Source: an uncultured Oscillospiraceae bacterium
GTDB lineage: Bacteria; Bacillota; Clostridia; Oscillospirales; Oscillospiraceae
Reading direction: 5' to 3'
DNA length: 14,545 nucleotides
Assembly: GCA_958423465.1 (NCBI GenBank)
Contig: CATZRD010000047.1
Span: forward strand, 1 to 14,545
Below, piece by piece: positions 6,379-12,811 of this stretch. A model generated the notes under the pieces. It saw nothing but the letters and a program-made list of their open reading frames with translations. It did no database searches and was not told where the DNA came from. The number at the start of each line of letters is the position of its first letter. Position 1 is the stretch's first letter. Position numbers and translations under genes: made by a program.

Positions 6379-6974
6379 TGTTTGTCTATGAGAAACGGCT
6401 GGAATACCCTGTCAACATCAAGAACACCAACCCCAAGCTGGCCGCCCTGATCATCAGCCAGTACGGGGGACCGGACGGTGAGCTGGGCGCGTCCCTGCGA
6501 TATCTGAGCCAGCGCTACTCCATGCCCTACCCGGAACTGAAGGGACTGCTGACGGACATTGGCGTGGAGGAGCTGGGCCATTTGGAGATGATCGGCACCA
6601 TCGTCCACCAGCTCACCCGGAACCTGACGGAGGAGCAGATCCGTACCGCGGGCTTTGACGCCTACTTTGTGGACCGCACCGCCGGCGTGTACCCCACCGC
6701 GGCTTCCGGCTTCCCTTACTCCGCCGCCAGTATGGCCTGCAAGGGAGATCTGATCGCGGACCTCACCGAAGACCTGGCCGCAGAACAAAAGGCCCGGGTG
6801 ACCTACGACAACATTCTGCGCCTCAGCGACGATCCGGACGTCAATGACGCCATCAAGTTCCTTCGCGCCCGGGAAGTGGTCCACTTCCAGCGCTTCGGCG
6901 AGGGGCTGCGGCTGGCCAAGGACCGGCTGGGGGAGAAAAACGTCTACTATATGAACCCGTCTTTTGACAAGTAA
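6378..6974 (+). CDS. cotJC: Spore coat protein CotJC, manganese-catalase family
   Basis: The 198-residue protein begins MFVYEKRLEYPVNIK, typical of CotJC, and belongs to the ferritin-like manganese catalases. The di-manganese ligands appear complete: E35 in DGELGASLRYL, E65 and H68 in EELGHLEM, E136 in AEQKAR and H169 in REVVHFQRF. The spacings E65-x2-H68 and E136 to H169 (33) equal those of Lactobacillus plantarum catalase as I recall them, so peroxide-degrading activity in the coat is plausible. The ATG shares one base with the preceding stop (TAATG), and GGAGGG lies just upstream. In B. subtilis the cotJ operon is made under mother-cell sigma-E; the same is assumed here. A hairpin and a strong terminator follow. 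Confidence 0.95.
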   Translation: MFVYEKRLEYPVNIKNTNPKLAALIISQYGGPDGELGASLRYLSQRYSMPYPELKGLLTDIGVEELGHLEMIGTIVHQLTRNLTEEQIRTAGFDAYFVDRTAGVYPTAASGFPYSAASMACKGDLIADLTEDLAAEQKARVTYDNILRLSDDPDVNDAIKFLRAREVVHFQRFGEGLRLAKDRLGEKNVYYMNPSFDK

Positions 6975-7010
6975 TATTACTTTACTGATGCTGGAAAATT
7001 TGGCAATTGC

Positions 7011-7037
7011 GGGGTGAACAGGTCATTGATTTACCCC
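7011..7037 (+). other. Hairpin downstream of cotJC
   Basis: GGGGTGAA (7011-7018) pairs with TTTACCCC (7030-7037), eight pairs including one G-T wobble, with an 11-base loop. A short pyrimidine tail (TTCCTTT) follows. This may be a weak first terminator or a 3'-end protecting stem for the cotJ transcript. Confidence 0.35.
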
Positions 7038-7058
7038 TTCCTTTGCGCCGCAGGAACG

Positions 7059-7090
7059 AAAAGAGGGACGGCTTTCGCCGTCCCTCTTTT
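7059..7090. terminator. Bidirectional intrinsic terminator between cotJC and the SLH gene
   Basis: A perfect 14-bp stem joins AAAAGAGGGACGGC (7059-7072) to GCCGTCCCTCTTTT (7077-7090), with a TTTC loop. It begins with four A and ends with four T, so it can terminate in both directions. It sits between convergent genes, 84 bases after cotJC and 32 bases after the end of the SLH gene. Confidence 0.92.
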
Positions 7091-7122
7091 GCTCTGTCGT
7101 TCAGTCTATCCGCGCGTTTGCC

Positions 7123-9315
7123 TTACTTGATGACCACGGTCTGGCAGAAAACAGCCAGCACCTGAGCCACCTGGCAGCGGGCGGCGGGAGCCTTCAGGGC
7201 GGCTCCGTCGGCAGCGCTCACCATGCCGTGAGCCATGGCCCAGCTCACCGCCTCGGCGGCGTAGTCGGAACACTCGAAGCCGCTCACATCCGCACGGGCG
7301 GCGGTGTCGTAGCCCTTCAGCGCCGCGTAGCGGTACAGGATGGTCAGCATCTGCTCAAAGGTCACGCCGTCGTCAGGACCGAACTTCCCGGTATCGTGGC
7401 CCAGCAGGATGCCCTTGCTGTTGCCCCACAGGACCGCGCTGGCGAACCACTGGTCCTCCATCACATCGGGGAAGGTGGGAGCATACGCCACGGCAGGCTC
7501 TTTCTCCAGGCGGTACAGAATCGTGGCCACCTGAGCCCGGGTGAACTCGCTGTAGGGAGCGAAGGCGGTGGTGTCAACGCCGGTCATGAGACCGTTCTCG
7601 GAGACGTACTTGACAGCCTCGTAGAAGGTATCGTCCACATCCACGTCGGTGAAGGGCAGCTCGCTCTCCACCGGCTCCTCCGGCTCATCGGGCTCGTCCG
7701 GCTCAGCGGGCTTGGTGGGTTTGGTGGGCTGGGTGGGAGGAATGGGAATGTAGCTGTTGTCCTTCCAGTTGGCAACGAAGGTGATGTCCTCGGTGATCTC
7801 CACCGTCTCGCCGCCGTAGTACCGGGTGCCGATGGGGTCGCCCTCCACGGTCCAGTAGCGGAAGATCTCATCACGGGTGTCGTCCGGGGTGGGCAGCTCG
7901 ATCTCCGTACCGGGCAGGACGGTGATGGGCTTCTCCTTCGCGCCCTCAAAGGTAACGGTCACGACCGTGATGGGCTCAGCGTCGGGATCAGTGGTATCCG
8001 TGATGACAGCGCCCTCATCGGCGGCGGCTAGCGCGTCCTCCACGGTCTCGTGGTAGGTGTAGGTGCCGTTGTTGTTCAGCTCAACGGGAATAGAAGAATC
8101 AACGTACTCCGCGACGGAGTGAGAATAGCTACCGCCGGAAATCGTGATGACATCTCCATCATCCGCAGCCTCTGCCAACTCCTCAGAAATCAAAAGCGCT
8201 CCCTTTTCACCAGTTACAATCACAGCGTCATCGTCTTCACTGATAGAAAGCTGAGTAAGATGTGTGTCCGTCGCAAGCGGCTTTCCAGTCTTTGCTTCTA
8301 CACCAACATATTCATAGATCGCATAACCGTTTTCGCTGACGATAGAACCACCGGTGATGTTGACTGTTACTGTTCCGGGCGTATTCGAATCAAGCTTGTA
8401 GCCATCATTGGATTCGATTTGGATCGCTGCGCCAGAGGCATAAATGCCGTTGGAAAAACCTTCCGTAGGCGTGGAATCCGGACCGGTTGCGGTCAGCGTA
8501 CCGCCCATAATATTCAGCGTGCCGCACTTCATTCCAATGGCAGAAGACACGCCTGTGATCGTACCGCCATAAATATTCACTTCGCCAACATTCGGAATGT
8601 ACATGGCGGTTGCCTGTTCGCTGGTAACGCTTGCGCCATCGTAAATGTTGATCGTGGGCTGAGAATAGTCCTGACCATTGGTGCTAATCGCCTGAATGGC
8701 CTCTGCCGCAACTTTGCCGTAAACATTGAGGGTAGGGCCTCCACTAGTCTCACCCTTTTTCCCCTGAACAAAGATCGGTACATCGCTTTTCGACGCAACC
8801 ACAGTATCGGCATCCACAGTTACGGTAGAATTGTTCAAGACCGCAATCCCAAAAGCGGAATCTGTGGAAATCGAAACATTTTCAAGTGTCAAATCACCAG
8901 CGGTCGCATATACAGCATAAAGCGAACCTTCCTCGATGGTGCCATCTTTAACAATAACGCTGACATCGCTTTTCAAGCCAAGAGCAATTTGATAACCACC
9001 AGTCAACGTGTATCCGTCCAAATCCAGGGTTATGCTCTTGGTAATCCAGAAGTTCGCAGCATCTGTACCATCCGTACCATCTGAACCAGCCGTCACATTC
9101 TTCAGCAGCTCCACGGTGTCGCCGTCCTCGGCTTCGCCGATGGCGGCGGCCAGGGTGTCATAATGCGCGGTGCCGATTGCGGCCTCGTGTTCGCAGTCCG
9201 CACCGCCCTCACAAGTGGTTCCGGTTGCCTCGTCTCCCCCTTCTGCCAGCGCCGTGGGCATGACCGTCATGACCATGCACAGCGCCATAAGAATCGCTAA
9301 TATCCGCTTTTTCAT
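7123..9315 (-). CDS. Secreted beta-helix surface protein with three SLH domains
   Basis: The 730-residue protein starts at the MKKRIL methionine (AGGAGG 7 bases ahead), not at an in-frame ATG eight codons earlier. A signal peptide spans 1-24, with cleavage after ALA. Residues about 45-410 are a serine/threonine/glycine-rich repetitive fold (repeats such as INIYDGASV, VNIYGGTIT, LNIMGGTLT, VNITGGSIV), fitting a right-handed beta-helix. An InlB/Flg_new-like repeat (FRYWTVEGDPIG, ITFVANW) spans about 452-516. A Pro/Lys/Glu linker follows to about 549. Three SLH modules (FTDVDVDD, FPDVMEDQWF, ADVSGFECSDY) bind pyruvylated wall polymer. It probably acts as an adhesin or wall surface protein; the ligand is unknown. 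The middle (about 8090-9090) is near 50% G+C, below the flanks. Adjacent upstream is an XRE regulator. Confidence 0.87.
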   Translation of the reverse strand: MKKRILAILMALCMVMTVMPTALAEGGDEATGTTCEGGADCEHEAAIGTAHYDTLAAAIGEAEDGDTVELLKNVTAGSDGTDGTDAANFWITKSITLDLDGYTLTGGYQIALGLKSDVSVIVKDGTIEEGSLYAVYATAGDLTLENVSISTDSAFGIAVLNNSTVTVDADTVVASKSDVPIFVQGKKGETSGGPTLNVYGKVAAEAIQAISTNGQDYSQPTINIYDGASVTSEQATAMYIPNVGEVNIYGGTITGVSSAIGMKCGTLNIMGGTLTATGPDSTPTEGFSNGIYASGAAIQIESNDGYKLDSNTPGTVTVNITGGSIVSENGYAIYEYVGVEAKTGKPLATDTHLTQLSISEDDDAVIVTGEKGALLISEELAEAADDGDVITISGGSYSHSVAEYVDSSIPVELNNNGTYTYHETVEDALAAADEGAVITDTTDPDAEPITVVTVTFEGAKEKPITVLPGTEIELPTPDDTRDEIFRYWTVEGDPIGTRYYGGETVEITEDITFVANWKDNSYIPIPPTQPTKPTKPAEPDEPDEPEEPVESELPFTDVDVDDTFYEAVKYVSENGLMTGVDTTAFAPYSEFTRAQVATILYRLEKEPAVAYAPTFPDVMEDQWFASAVLWGNSKGILLGHDTGKFGPDDGVTFEQMLTILYRYAALKGYDTAARADVSGFECSDYAAEAVSWAMAHGMVSAADGAALKAPAARCQVAQVLAVFCQTVVIK

Positions 9316-9347
9316 AGATTTTCCTCCTTCATACTGCAAGCCCCCAT

Positions 9348-9370
9348 TCTGTTATGCTGCGCATAACAGA
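9348..9370 (-). other. Leader hairpin A, nearest the SLH gene start
   Basis: TCTGTTATGC and GCATAACAGA form a perfect 10-bp stem with a 3-base loop. It ends about 20 bases before the AGGAGG ribosome binding site of the SLH gene, within its predicted leader. Confidence 0.65.
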
Positions 9371-9392
9371 GCAAAAAGGGACCCCTTTTTGC
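9371..9392 (-). terminator. Leader hairpin B, terminator-like, in the SLH gene leader
   Basis: GCAAAAAGGG and CCCTTTTTGC form perfect 10-base arms around a 2-base centre, folding as a 9-bp stem with a 4-base loop. The A-run and T-run lie in the stem, as in bidirectional terminators. It lies downstream of the SLH promoter, so it could attenuate that transcript. It could also stop read-through from the XRE gene or ligA. Confidence 0.55.
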
Positions 9393-9409
9393 GGCCGGTC
9401 AGGCCGGCC
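9393..9409 (-). other. Leader hairpin C, first in the SLH transcript
   Basis: GGCCGG and CCGGCC form a perfect 6-bp G+C stem with a 5-base loop. It begins just after the predicted transcription start and directly abuts hairpin B. Confidence 0.5.
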
Positions 9410-9420
9410 CGGTCAACTTC

Positions 9421-9449
9421 ATTGTAGCATGGGCCATCCTATTTGTACA
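9421..9449 (-). promoter_or_regulatory. Sigma-A promoter of the SLH gene
   Basis: On the minus strand TGTACA (9444-9449) and TACAAT (9421-9426) are separated by exactly 17 bp. The -10 is extended (TGC directly before TACAAT), which compensates for the weaker -35. Transcription should begin near 9414, giving a leader of about 100 bases. Confidence 0.75.
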
Positions 9450-9460
9450 GCCCCGGCGGG

Positions 9461-9494
9461 CAACTTTTTCCATAAATTTCCAACCTTTTTCCAT
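9461..9494 (-). repeat. Tandem direct repeat upstream of the SLH promoter
   Basis: On the minus strand ATGGAAAAAGGTTG (9481-9494) and ATGGAAAAAGTTG (9461-9473) differ by one inserted G. Their starts are 21 bases apart, two helical turns, so both copies face the same side of the DNA. The nearer copy ends 11 bases upstream of the -35 box. This is a candidate activator or repressor binding site. Confidence 0.55.
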
Positions 9495-9504
9495 GGACCG
9501 GACA

Positions 9505-9954
9505 TCAGTCCCCCTCCAGCTCCCGCCGCACGGCTCTGGCGATGACCGCCTGCCCCTCCGGGGAGCGCAGGACCTCCAGCACCATGGAGCGGACCATGTC
9601 CTGAAACGCTCTGTTTTTCAAAAACGCGTCCGCCACCGCGGCGGAGCCGTCCCCGGAGGCCGGAGCGGCCTTTTTCCGGGCGGGGGCCGGAGCGGGAGGC
9701 TCGTCCTTCACCGCCGGGGCGGTCTCCAGCCACAGGTCCTGGCGGGTGCGGTCGCCGCTCTCCCCCCGAAGGTAACATACGGACACGCCGAAGAAGTCCG
9801 CCAGGGCCTGGACCTGCTCCTTGGTGGGGGACTGCCGCCCCGTCTCGAACTTCTCCACCGCGTTTTTCGGCAGCTTCAGCGCCGCCGCCAGGGCCGGGCG
9901 GCTGAGGCCCTTCTCGTCCCGCAATTGGGTGATTCGCTGTGCCATGGTGACCAT
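9505..9954 (-). CDS. XRE-family helix-turn-helix regulator
   Basis: The 149-residue protein has an N-terminal Cro/cI-type helix-turn-helix at about 5-62: AQRITQLRDEKGLSRPALAA, then VEKFETGRQSPTKEQVQALA and LADFFGVSVCYL. An alanine/proline/lysine-rich linker (about 80-100) leads to a C-terminal helical segment (AFLKNRAFQDMVRSMVLEVL) that may serve in dimerisation. The ATG at 9954 is chosen because AAGGAGGG ends 8 bases ahead; an ATG three codons in is less well spaced. It starts 24 bases after the ligA stop on the same strand, so it is probably co-transcribed with ligA. The next gene downstream is the SLH surface gene, whose promoter carries a paired repeat that this protein might bind. That link is inference. 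Confidence 0.85.
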   Translation of the reverse strand: MVTMAQRITQLRDEKGLSRPALAAALKLPKNAVEKFETGRQSPTKEQVQALADFFGVSVCYLRGESGDRTRQDLWLETAPAVKDEPPAPAPARKKAAPASGDGSAAVADAFLKNRAFQDMVRSMVLEVLRSPEGQAVIARAVRRELEGD

Positions 9955-9978
9955 ATATGGGTCCCTCCTTGGTAGATA

Positions 9979-12012
9979 TCATAATAGTGTAAGCTGTTCC
10001 GGCTCCTCCGCCGGCGGTCCCGGTTCCGCCGGGTCCTCCCCCGCCAGCAGGGCGGCGAACTGGTCCTCCGTGAGGACAGAAATGGCAAGGTCCTGCGCTT
10101 TACGGAGCTTGCTGCCGGCGTTCTCCCCGGCCACTACGAAGGTGGTTTTTTTGCTGACGGAGGAGCTTACCTTCCCGCCCCGGGCCTCGATGAGAGCCGC
10201 GGCCTCCTCCCGGGTGAACCGCTCCAGCGCCCCGGTGAGAACGAAGGTCTGGCCCCGGAACTGGTCCCCCTGGGGCTTTTGGGCCGCCTCCATGGAGACT
10301 CCCGCCGCCTTCAGCCGCTCCATGAGCCGGAGGGACCGGGGGTTGTCCAGCCACTCCCGGATATAGGCGGCGGTGACCGGCCCTACGTCCTCGATGGCGG
10401 TCAGCTCCTCCAGGGAGGCCGCCGCCAGCGCGTCAAACGTGCCGAAATGGGCGGCCAGGACCTTGCCGGCCTTCTCCCCCACCTGGCGGATGCCCAAGGC
10501 GAAGAGCAGCCGCTCCAGCCCCCGGTCCCGGCTGCCGGCGATGGCCTGGACGGCGTTTTCCGCCGACTTCTTCCCCATGCGCTCCAGGCCCTCCATCTCC
10601 TGAGCCGTCAGGCCGTAGAGGTCGGCGGGGCTTTTCACCAGGCCGCTGTCGATGAGCTGGGCCATGATGGCGGGGCCCAGACCCTCGATGTCCATGGCGT
10701 TCCGGCTGGCGAAGTGGGTCAGGGTCCGGTGGAGCTGGGCGGGACAGTCCGTGTTGGTGCAGCGCTTGGCCGCGCCGTCGGGGTCCCGCACCGCCGGGCC
10801 GCCGCACACCGGGCAGGTATCCGGCAGGCGGTAGGGCTTTACACCCTCCGGCCGGCGGTCCTTCAGCACCTCCACCACCTCGGGGATGATCTCCCCGGCC
10901 TTTTGCAGCACCACCGTGTCCCCGATGCGGATGTCCTTCTCGTCGATGAAGTCCTGGTTGTGGAGGGTGGCGTTGGTGACGGTGGTCCCCGCCAGCCGTA
11001 CCGGCTCCACGATGACCTTGGGGGTCAGCACGCCGGTGCGGCCCACCTGGACCACGATGTCCACCACCCGGGCAGGCTTTCGCTCCGGTGGGTACTTGTA
11101 GGCCACGGCCCACCGGGGACATTTGGCGGTGCTGCCAACGGCGGAGCGGTCTGTAAGGGAATCCAGCTTTACGACCGCGCCGTCCATGTCGAAGGGCAGT
11201 TCTTCCCGGTCCTCCCCCAGCCGCCGGATCTCGGCGTTCACCGCCTCCCGGTCCCGCAGCAGCTTGTGGGGGATCACCGGGAAGCCCTGGCTGGCCAGGT
11301 AGTCCAGGGCCTCGCCGTGGGAGGCGAAGGTCCTCCCCTCCGCCAATTGCAGGTTGAACACCCGGATATCCAGGCTCCGCCGGGCGCAGATCCGGCTGTC
11401 CAGCTGGCGCAGGGACCCGGCAGCGGCGTTGCGGGGATTGGCGAAGGGCGGCTCCTCCCGCTCCTCCCGCTGGCGGTTCAGCCGGCGGAACACCGCCTTG
11501 GGCATAAAGACCTCCCCTCGGACGATGAGCCGCTGAAGCTTCTCCGGCAGGGTCATGGGGATGGAGCGGATGGTCCGCAGATTCTCCGTCACGTCCTCCC
11601 CCACCCGGCCGTCCCCCCGGGTGGCCCCCCGAAAGAAAACGCCGTCCCGGTACTCCAGTGCCACGCTGAGGCCGTCCACCTTGGGCTCCACGCTGCAGAG
11701 GGCGCCGCCGGGAAGCTCCTCCATCCGCCCCAGGAAGTCATCCACCTCCTCAGGAGCAAACACGTCCTGGAGGCTCTCCAGGGGTGCCGGGTGCTCCACT
11801 TGGGCAAAGCTGTCCAGGGGCGCGCCTCCCACCCGCTGGGTGGGGGAATCCGGCGTGATCTCCTCCGGGTGGGCCGCCTCGAGCTCCTCCAGCCGGCGGA
11901 GCTTCCGGTCATACTCGTAGTCCGCCATGGTGGGATCGTCCAGCACATAGTACCGGTAGCCCGCCTCGTTCAGCTCCCGCCGCAGGGCGGCCATCTCCTC
12001 TTTAAAGTCCAT
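9979..12012 (-). CDS. ligA: NAD-dependent DNA ligase LigA
   Basis: LigA seals nicks in DNA using NAD+ and is essential for replication. The start at 12012 (677 residues, MDFKEEMAAL) is chosen because GGAGG ends 7 bases ahead; the ATG two codons earlier is only one base from it. Domain Ia has RYYVLDDPTMADYEYD (NAD binding). The adenylated lysine is K111 in EPKVDGLSVALEY, followed by RGDGRVGEDVTENLRTI. The OB-fold precedes a four-cysteine zinc finger (CPVCGG ... RCTNTDCPAQ). Helix-hairpin-helix repeats follow, then a C-terminal BRCT domain beginning at about GQTFVLTGALERFTREEA. All catalytic elements are present. A terminator-like hairpin lies immediately before the ribosome binding site, leaving no room for a promoter in the yunB-ligA gap. 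Confidence 0.97.
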   Translation of the reverse strand: MDFKEEMAALRRELNEAGYRYYVLDDPTMADYEYDRKLRRLEELEAAHPEEITPDSPTQRVGGAPLDSFAQVEHPAPLESLQDVFAPEEVDDFLGRMEELPGGALCSVEPKVDGLSVALEYRDGVFFRGATRGDGRVGEDVTENLRTIRSIPMTLPEKLQRLIVRGEVFMPKAVFRRLNRQREEREEPPFANPRNAAAGSLRQLDSRICARRSLDIRVFNLQLAEGRTFASHGEALDYLASQGFPVIPHKLLRDREAVNAEIRRLGEDREELPFDMDGAVVKLDSLTDRSAVGSTAKCPRWAVAYKYPPERKPARVVDIVVQVGRTGVLTPKVIVEPVRLAGTTVTNATLHNQDFIDEKDIRIGDTVVLQKAGEIIPEVVEVLKDRRPEGVKPYRLPDTCPVCGGPAVRDPDGAAKRCTNTDCPAQLHRTLTHFASRNAMDIEGLGPAIMAQLIDSGLVKSPADLYGLTAQEMEGLERMGKKSAENAVQAIAGSRDRGLERLLFALGIRQVGEKAGKVLAAHFGTFDALAAASLEELTAIEDVGPVTAAYIREWLDNPRSLRLMERLKAAGVSMEAAQKPQGDQFRGQTFVLTGALERFTREEAAALIEARGGKVSSSVSKKTTFVVAGENAGSKLRKAQDLAISVLTEDQFAALLAGEDPAEPGPPAEEPEQLTLL

Positions 12013-12026
12013 TGCCATTCCTCCGT

Positions 12027-12045
12027 AAAAAAAGCGCTCGCGCTT
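12027..12045 (-). terminator. Intrinsic terminator between yunB and ligA
   Basis: AAGCG and CGCTT pair around a CGAG loop (12032-12045), extendable by two wobble pairs, and are followed by seven T. It lies about 10 bases after the yunB stop and only 2 bases before the ligA ribosome binding site. Confidence 0.65.
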
Positions 12046-12055
12046 CCGGGATGAT

Positions 12056-12751
12056 CTATCCGTTGTTGATCGCGTACTCGTAGGCGTCCTCCTCCGAGCT
12101 GTTGCCGGAGTCGAAGTAGGTGTAGGTGTCGGGCACCGCCCCCACGATCACCGTCTCCGCCAGGTCGAAGGCGTGGGAAAAACTGGCGTAGGTCTTGAAC
12201 CCCGGCAGCAGGATGCTCACGGACACGTCTACGTTCAGCAGGATCCGGTGGGTGGTCTGGTTGATCCCCGCCTGGTCGAACTGGTTTTCAAAGTGGGCGG
12301 AGCAGCTGCCCACCGTCTCCATACGGACGGTGAACCTGGGTCCCCGGCCCGCCAGCAGGGGCGTCCCCGTCAGGGTGCCCAGGGGGATGGAAAGATTTGT
12401 GTCCGCCGTCTCCCCCAGCCGGGTCAGGATGTCCTGGGTAATGGCGGCCTGGAGACGGTTGAACTCCGCCATATTGCTGGTGAGGGCGGTGATCCGCCCC
12501 TGGCTGTCCTTCTGGAAGGAGATCAGCTTGTCATAGGCAAACTCCCCGCTCTGGACCGTGTCCTCCACCGCCCGGGTGACGATCCGGCCCACGGTGTTGG
12601 ACACCCGCGTCACCGCCAGGTTCCCCAGCAGGTCCCGCAGGTGGACGGAGGCCACCAGAAACAGGGCCATCACCGCCATGGCGGCAAAAAGGCAGAGCAG
12701 TCTGGCCCGCTGAACGGCGGTCATGGGCCTTCTCCGTGGTCTGCGGCGCAT
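12056..12751 (-). CDS. yunB: Sporulation protein YunB
   Basis: YunB is a membrane-anchored sporulation protein made in the mother cell under sigma-E in B. subtilis; its exact task is unclear. The 231-residue product begins with an arginine-rich tail (MRRRPRRRP) and a single membrane span at about 17-37. The extracytoplasmic part carries the family signature: VSNTVGRIVTRAVED near the N-terminus, NMAEFNRLQAAIT, the IPLGTLTGTPLLAGRGP segment and, near the C-terminus, QAGINQTTHRI with AETVIVGAVPDTYTYF. The ATG at 12751 has GAGG 7 bases ahead. It lies 60 bases downstream of murD. It shares a 12-base upstream element with cwlD and is followed by a terminator. Length and motifs look complete. Confidence 0.9.
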   Translation of the reverse strand: MRRRPRRRPMTAVQRARLLCLFAAMAVMALFLVASVHLRDLLGNLAVTRVSNTVGRIVTRAVEDTVQSGEFAYDKLISFQKDSQGRITALTSNMAEFNRLQAAITQDILTRLGETADTNLSIPLGTLTGTPLLAGRGPRFTVRMETVGSCSAHFENQFDQAGINQTTHRILLNVDVSVSILLPGFKTYASFSHAFDLAETVIVGAVPDTYTYFDSGNSSEEDAYEYAINNG

Positions 12752-12767
12752 CGCATCACCTCAGGAA

Positions 12768-12796
12768 AGCCTATGCGCCCGGGGCTTTTCCCTATT
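12768..12796 (-). promoter_or_regulatory. Candidate sporulation promoter of yunB
   Basis: On the minus strand GGCGCATAGGCT ends at 12768, 16 bases before the yunB ATG, and is identical to the element before cwlD (18 bases before its start). AATAGG (12791-12796) at the -35 distance is only a partial match to the sigma-E pattern. The whole lies in the 60-base murD-yunB gap, so yunB probably has sporulation-specific transcription separate from murD. Confidence 0.4.
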
Positions 12797-12811
12797 CCCC
12801 GAAAGACGCCT

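Noticed and set aside
8400..9060. Repeated short motifs that could suggest a CRISPR array or tandem DNA repeat
   Set aside because: The repetition is at protein level only (beta-helix rungs); DNA copies are diverged, with no constant repeat and spacer lengths.
9348..9392. Perfect inverted repeats that could be ends of an insertion sequence or attachment site
   Set aside because: Arms are immediately adjacent, no transposase or integrase is nearby and no target duplication is visible; RNA hairpins explain them better.
9419..9982. 187-codon minus-strand frame overlapping the XRE regulator
   Set aside because: Wrong frame of the regulator gene; Gly/Arg-rich translation without a recognisable domain, and it runs into the SLH promoter.
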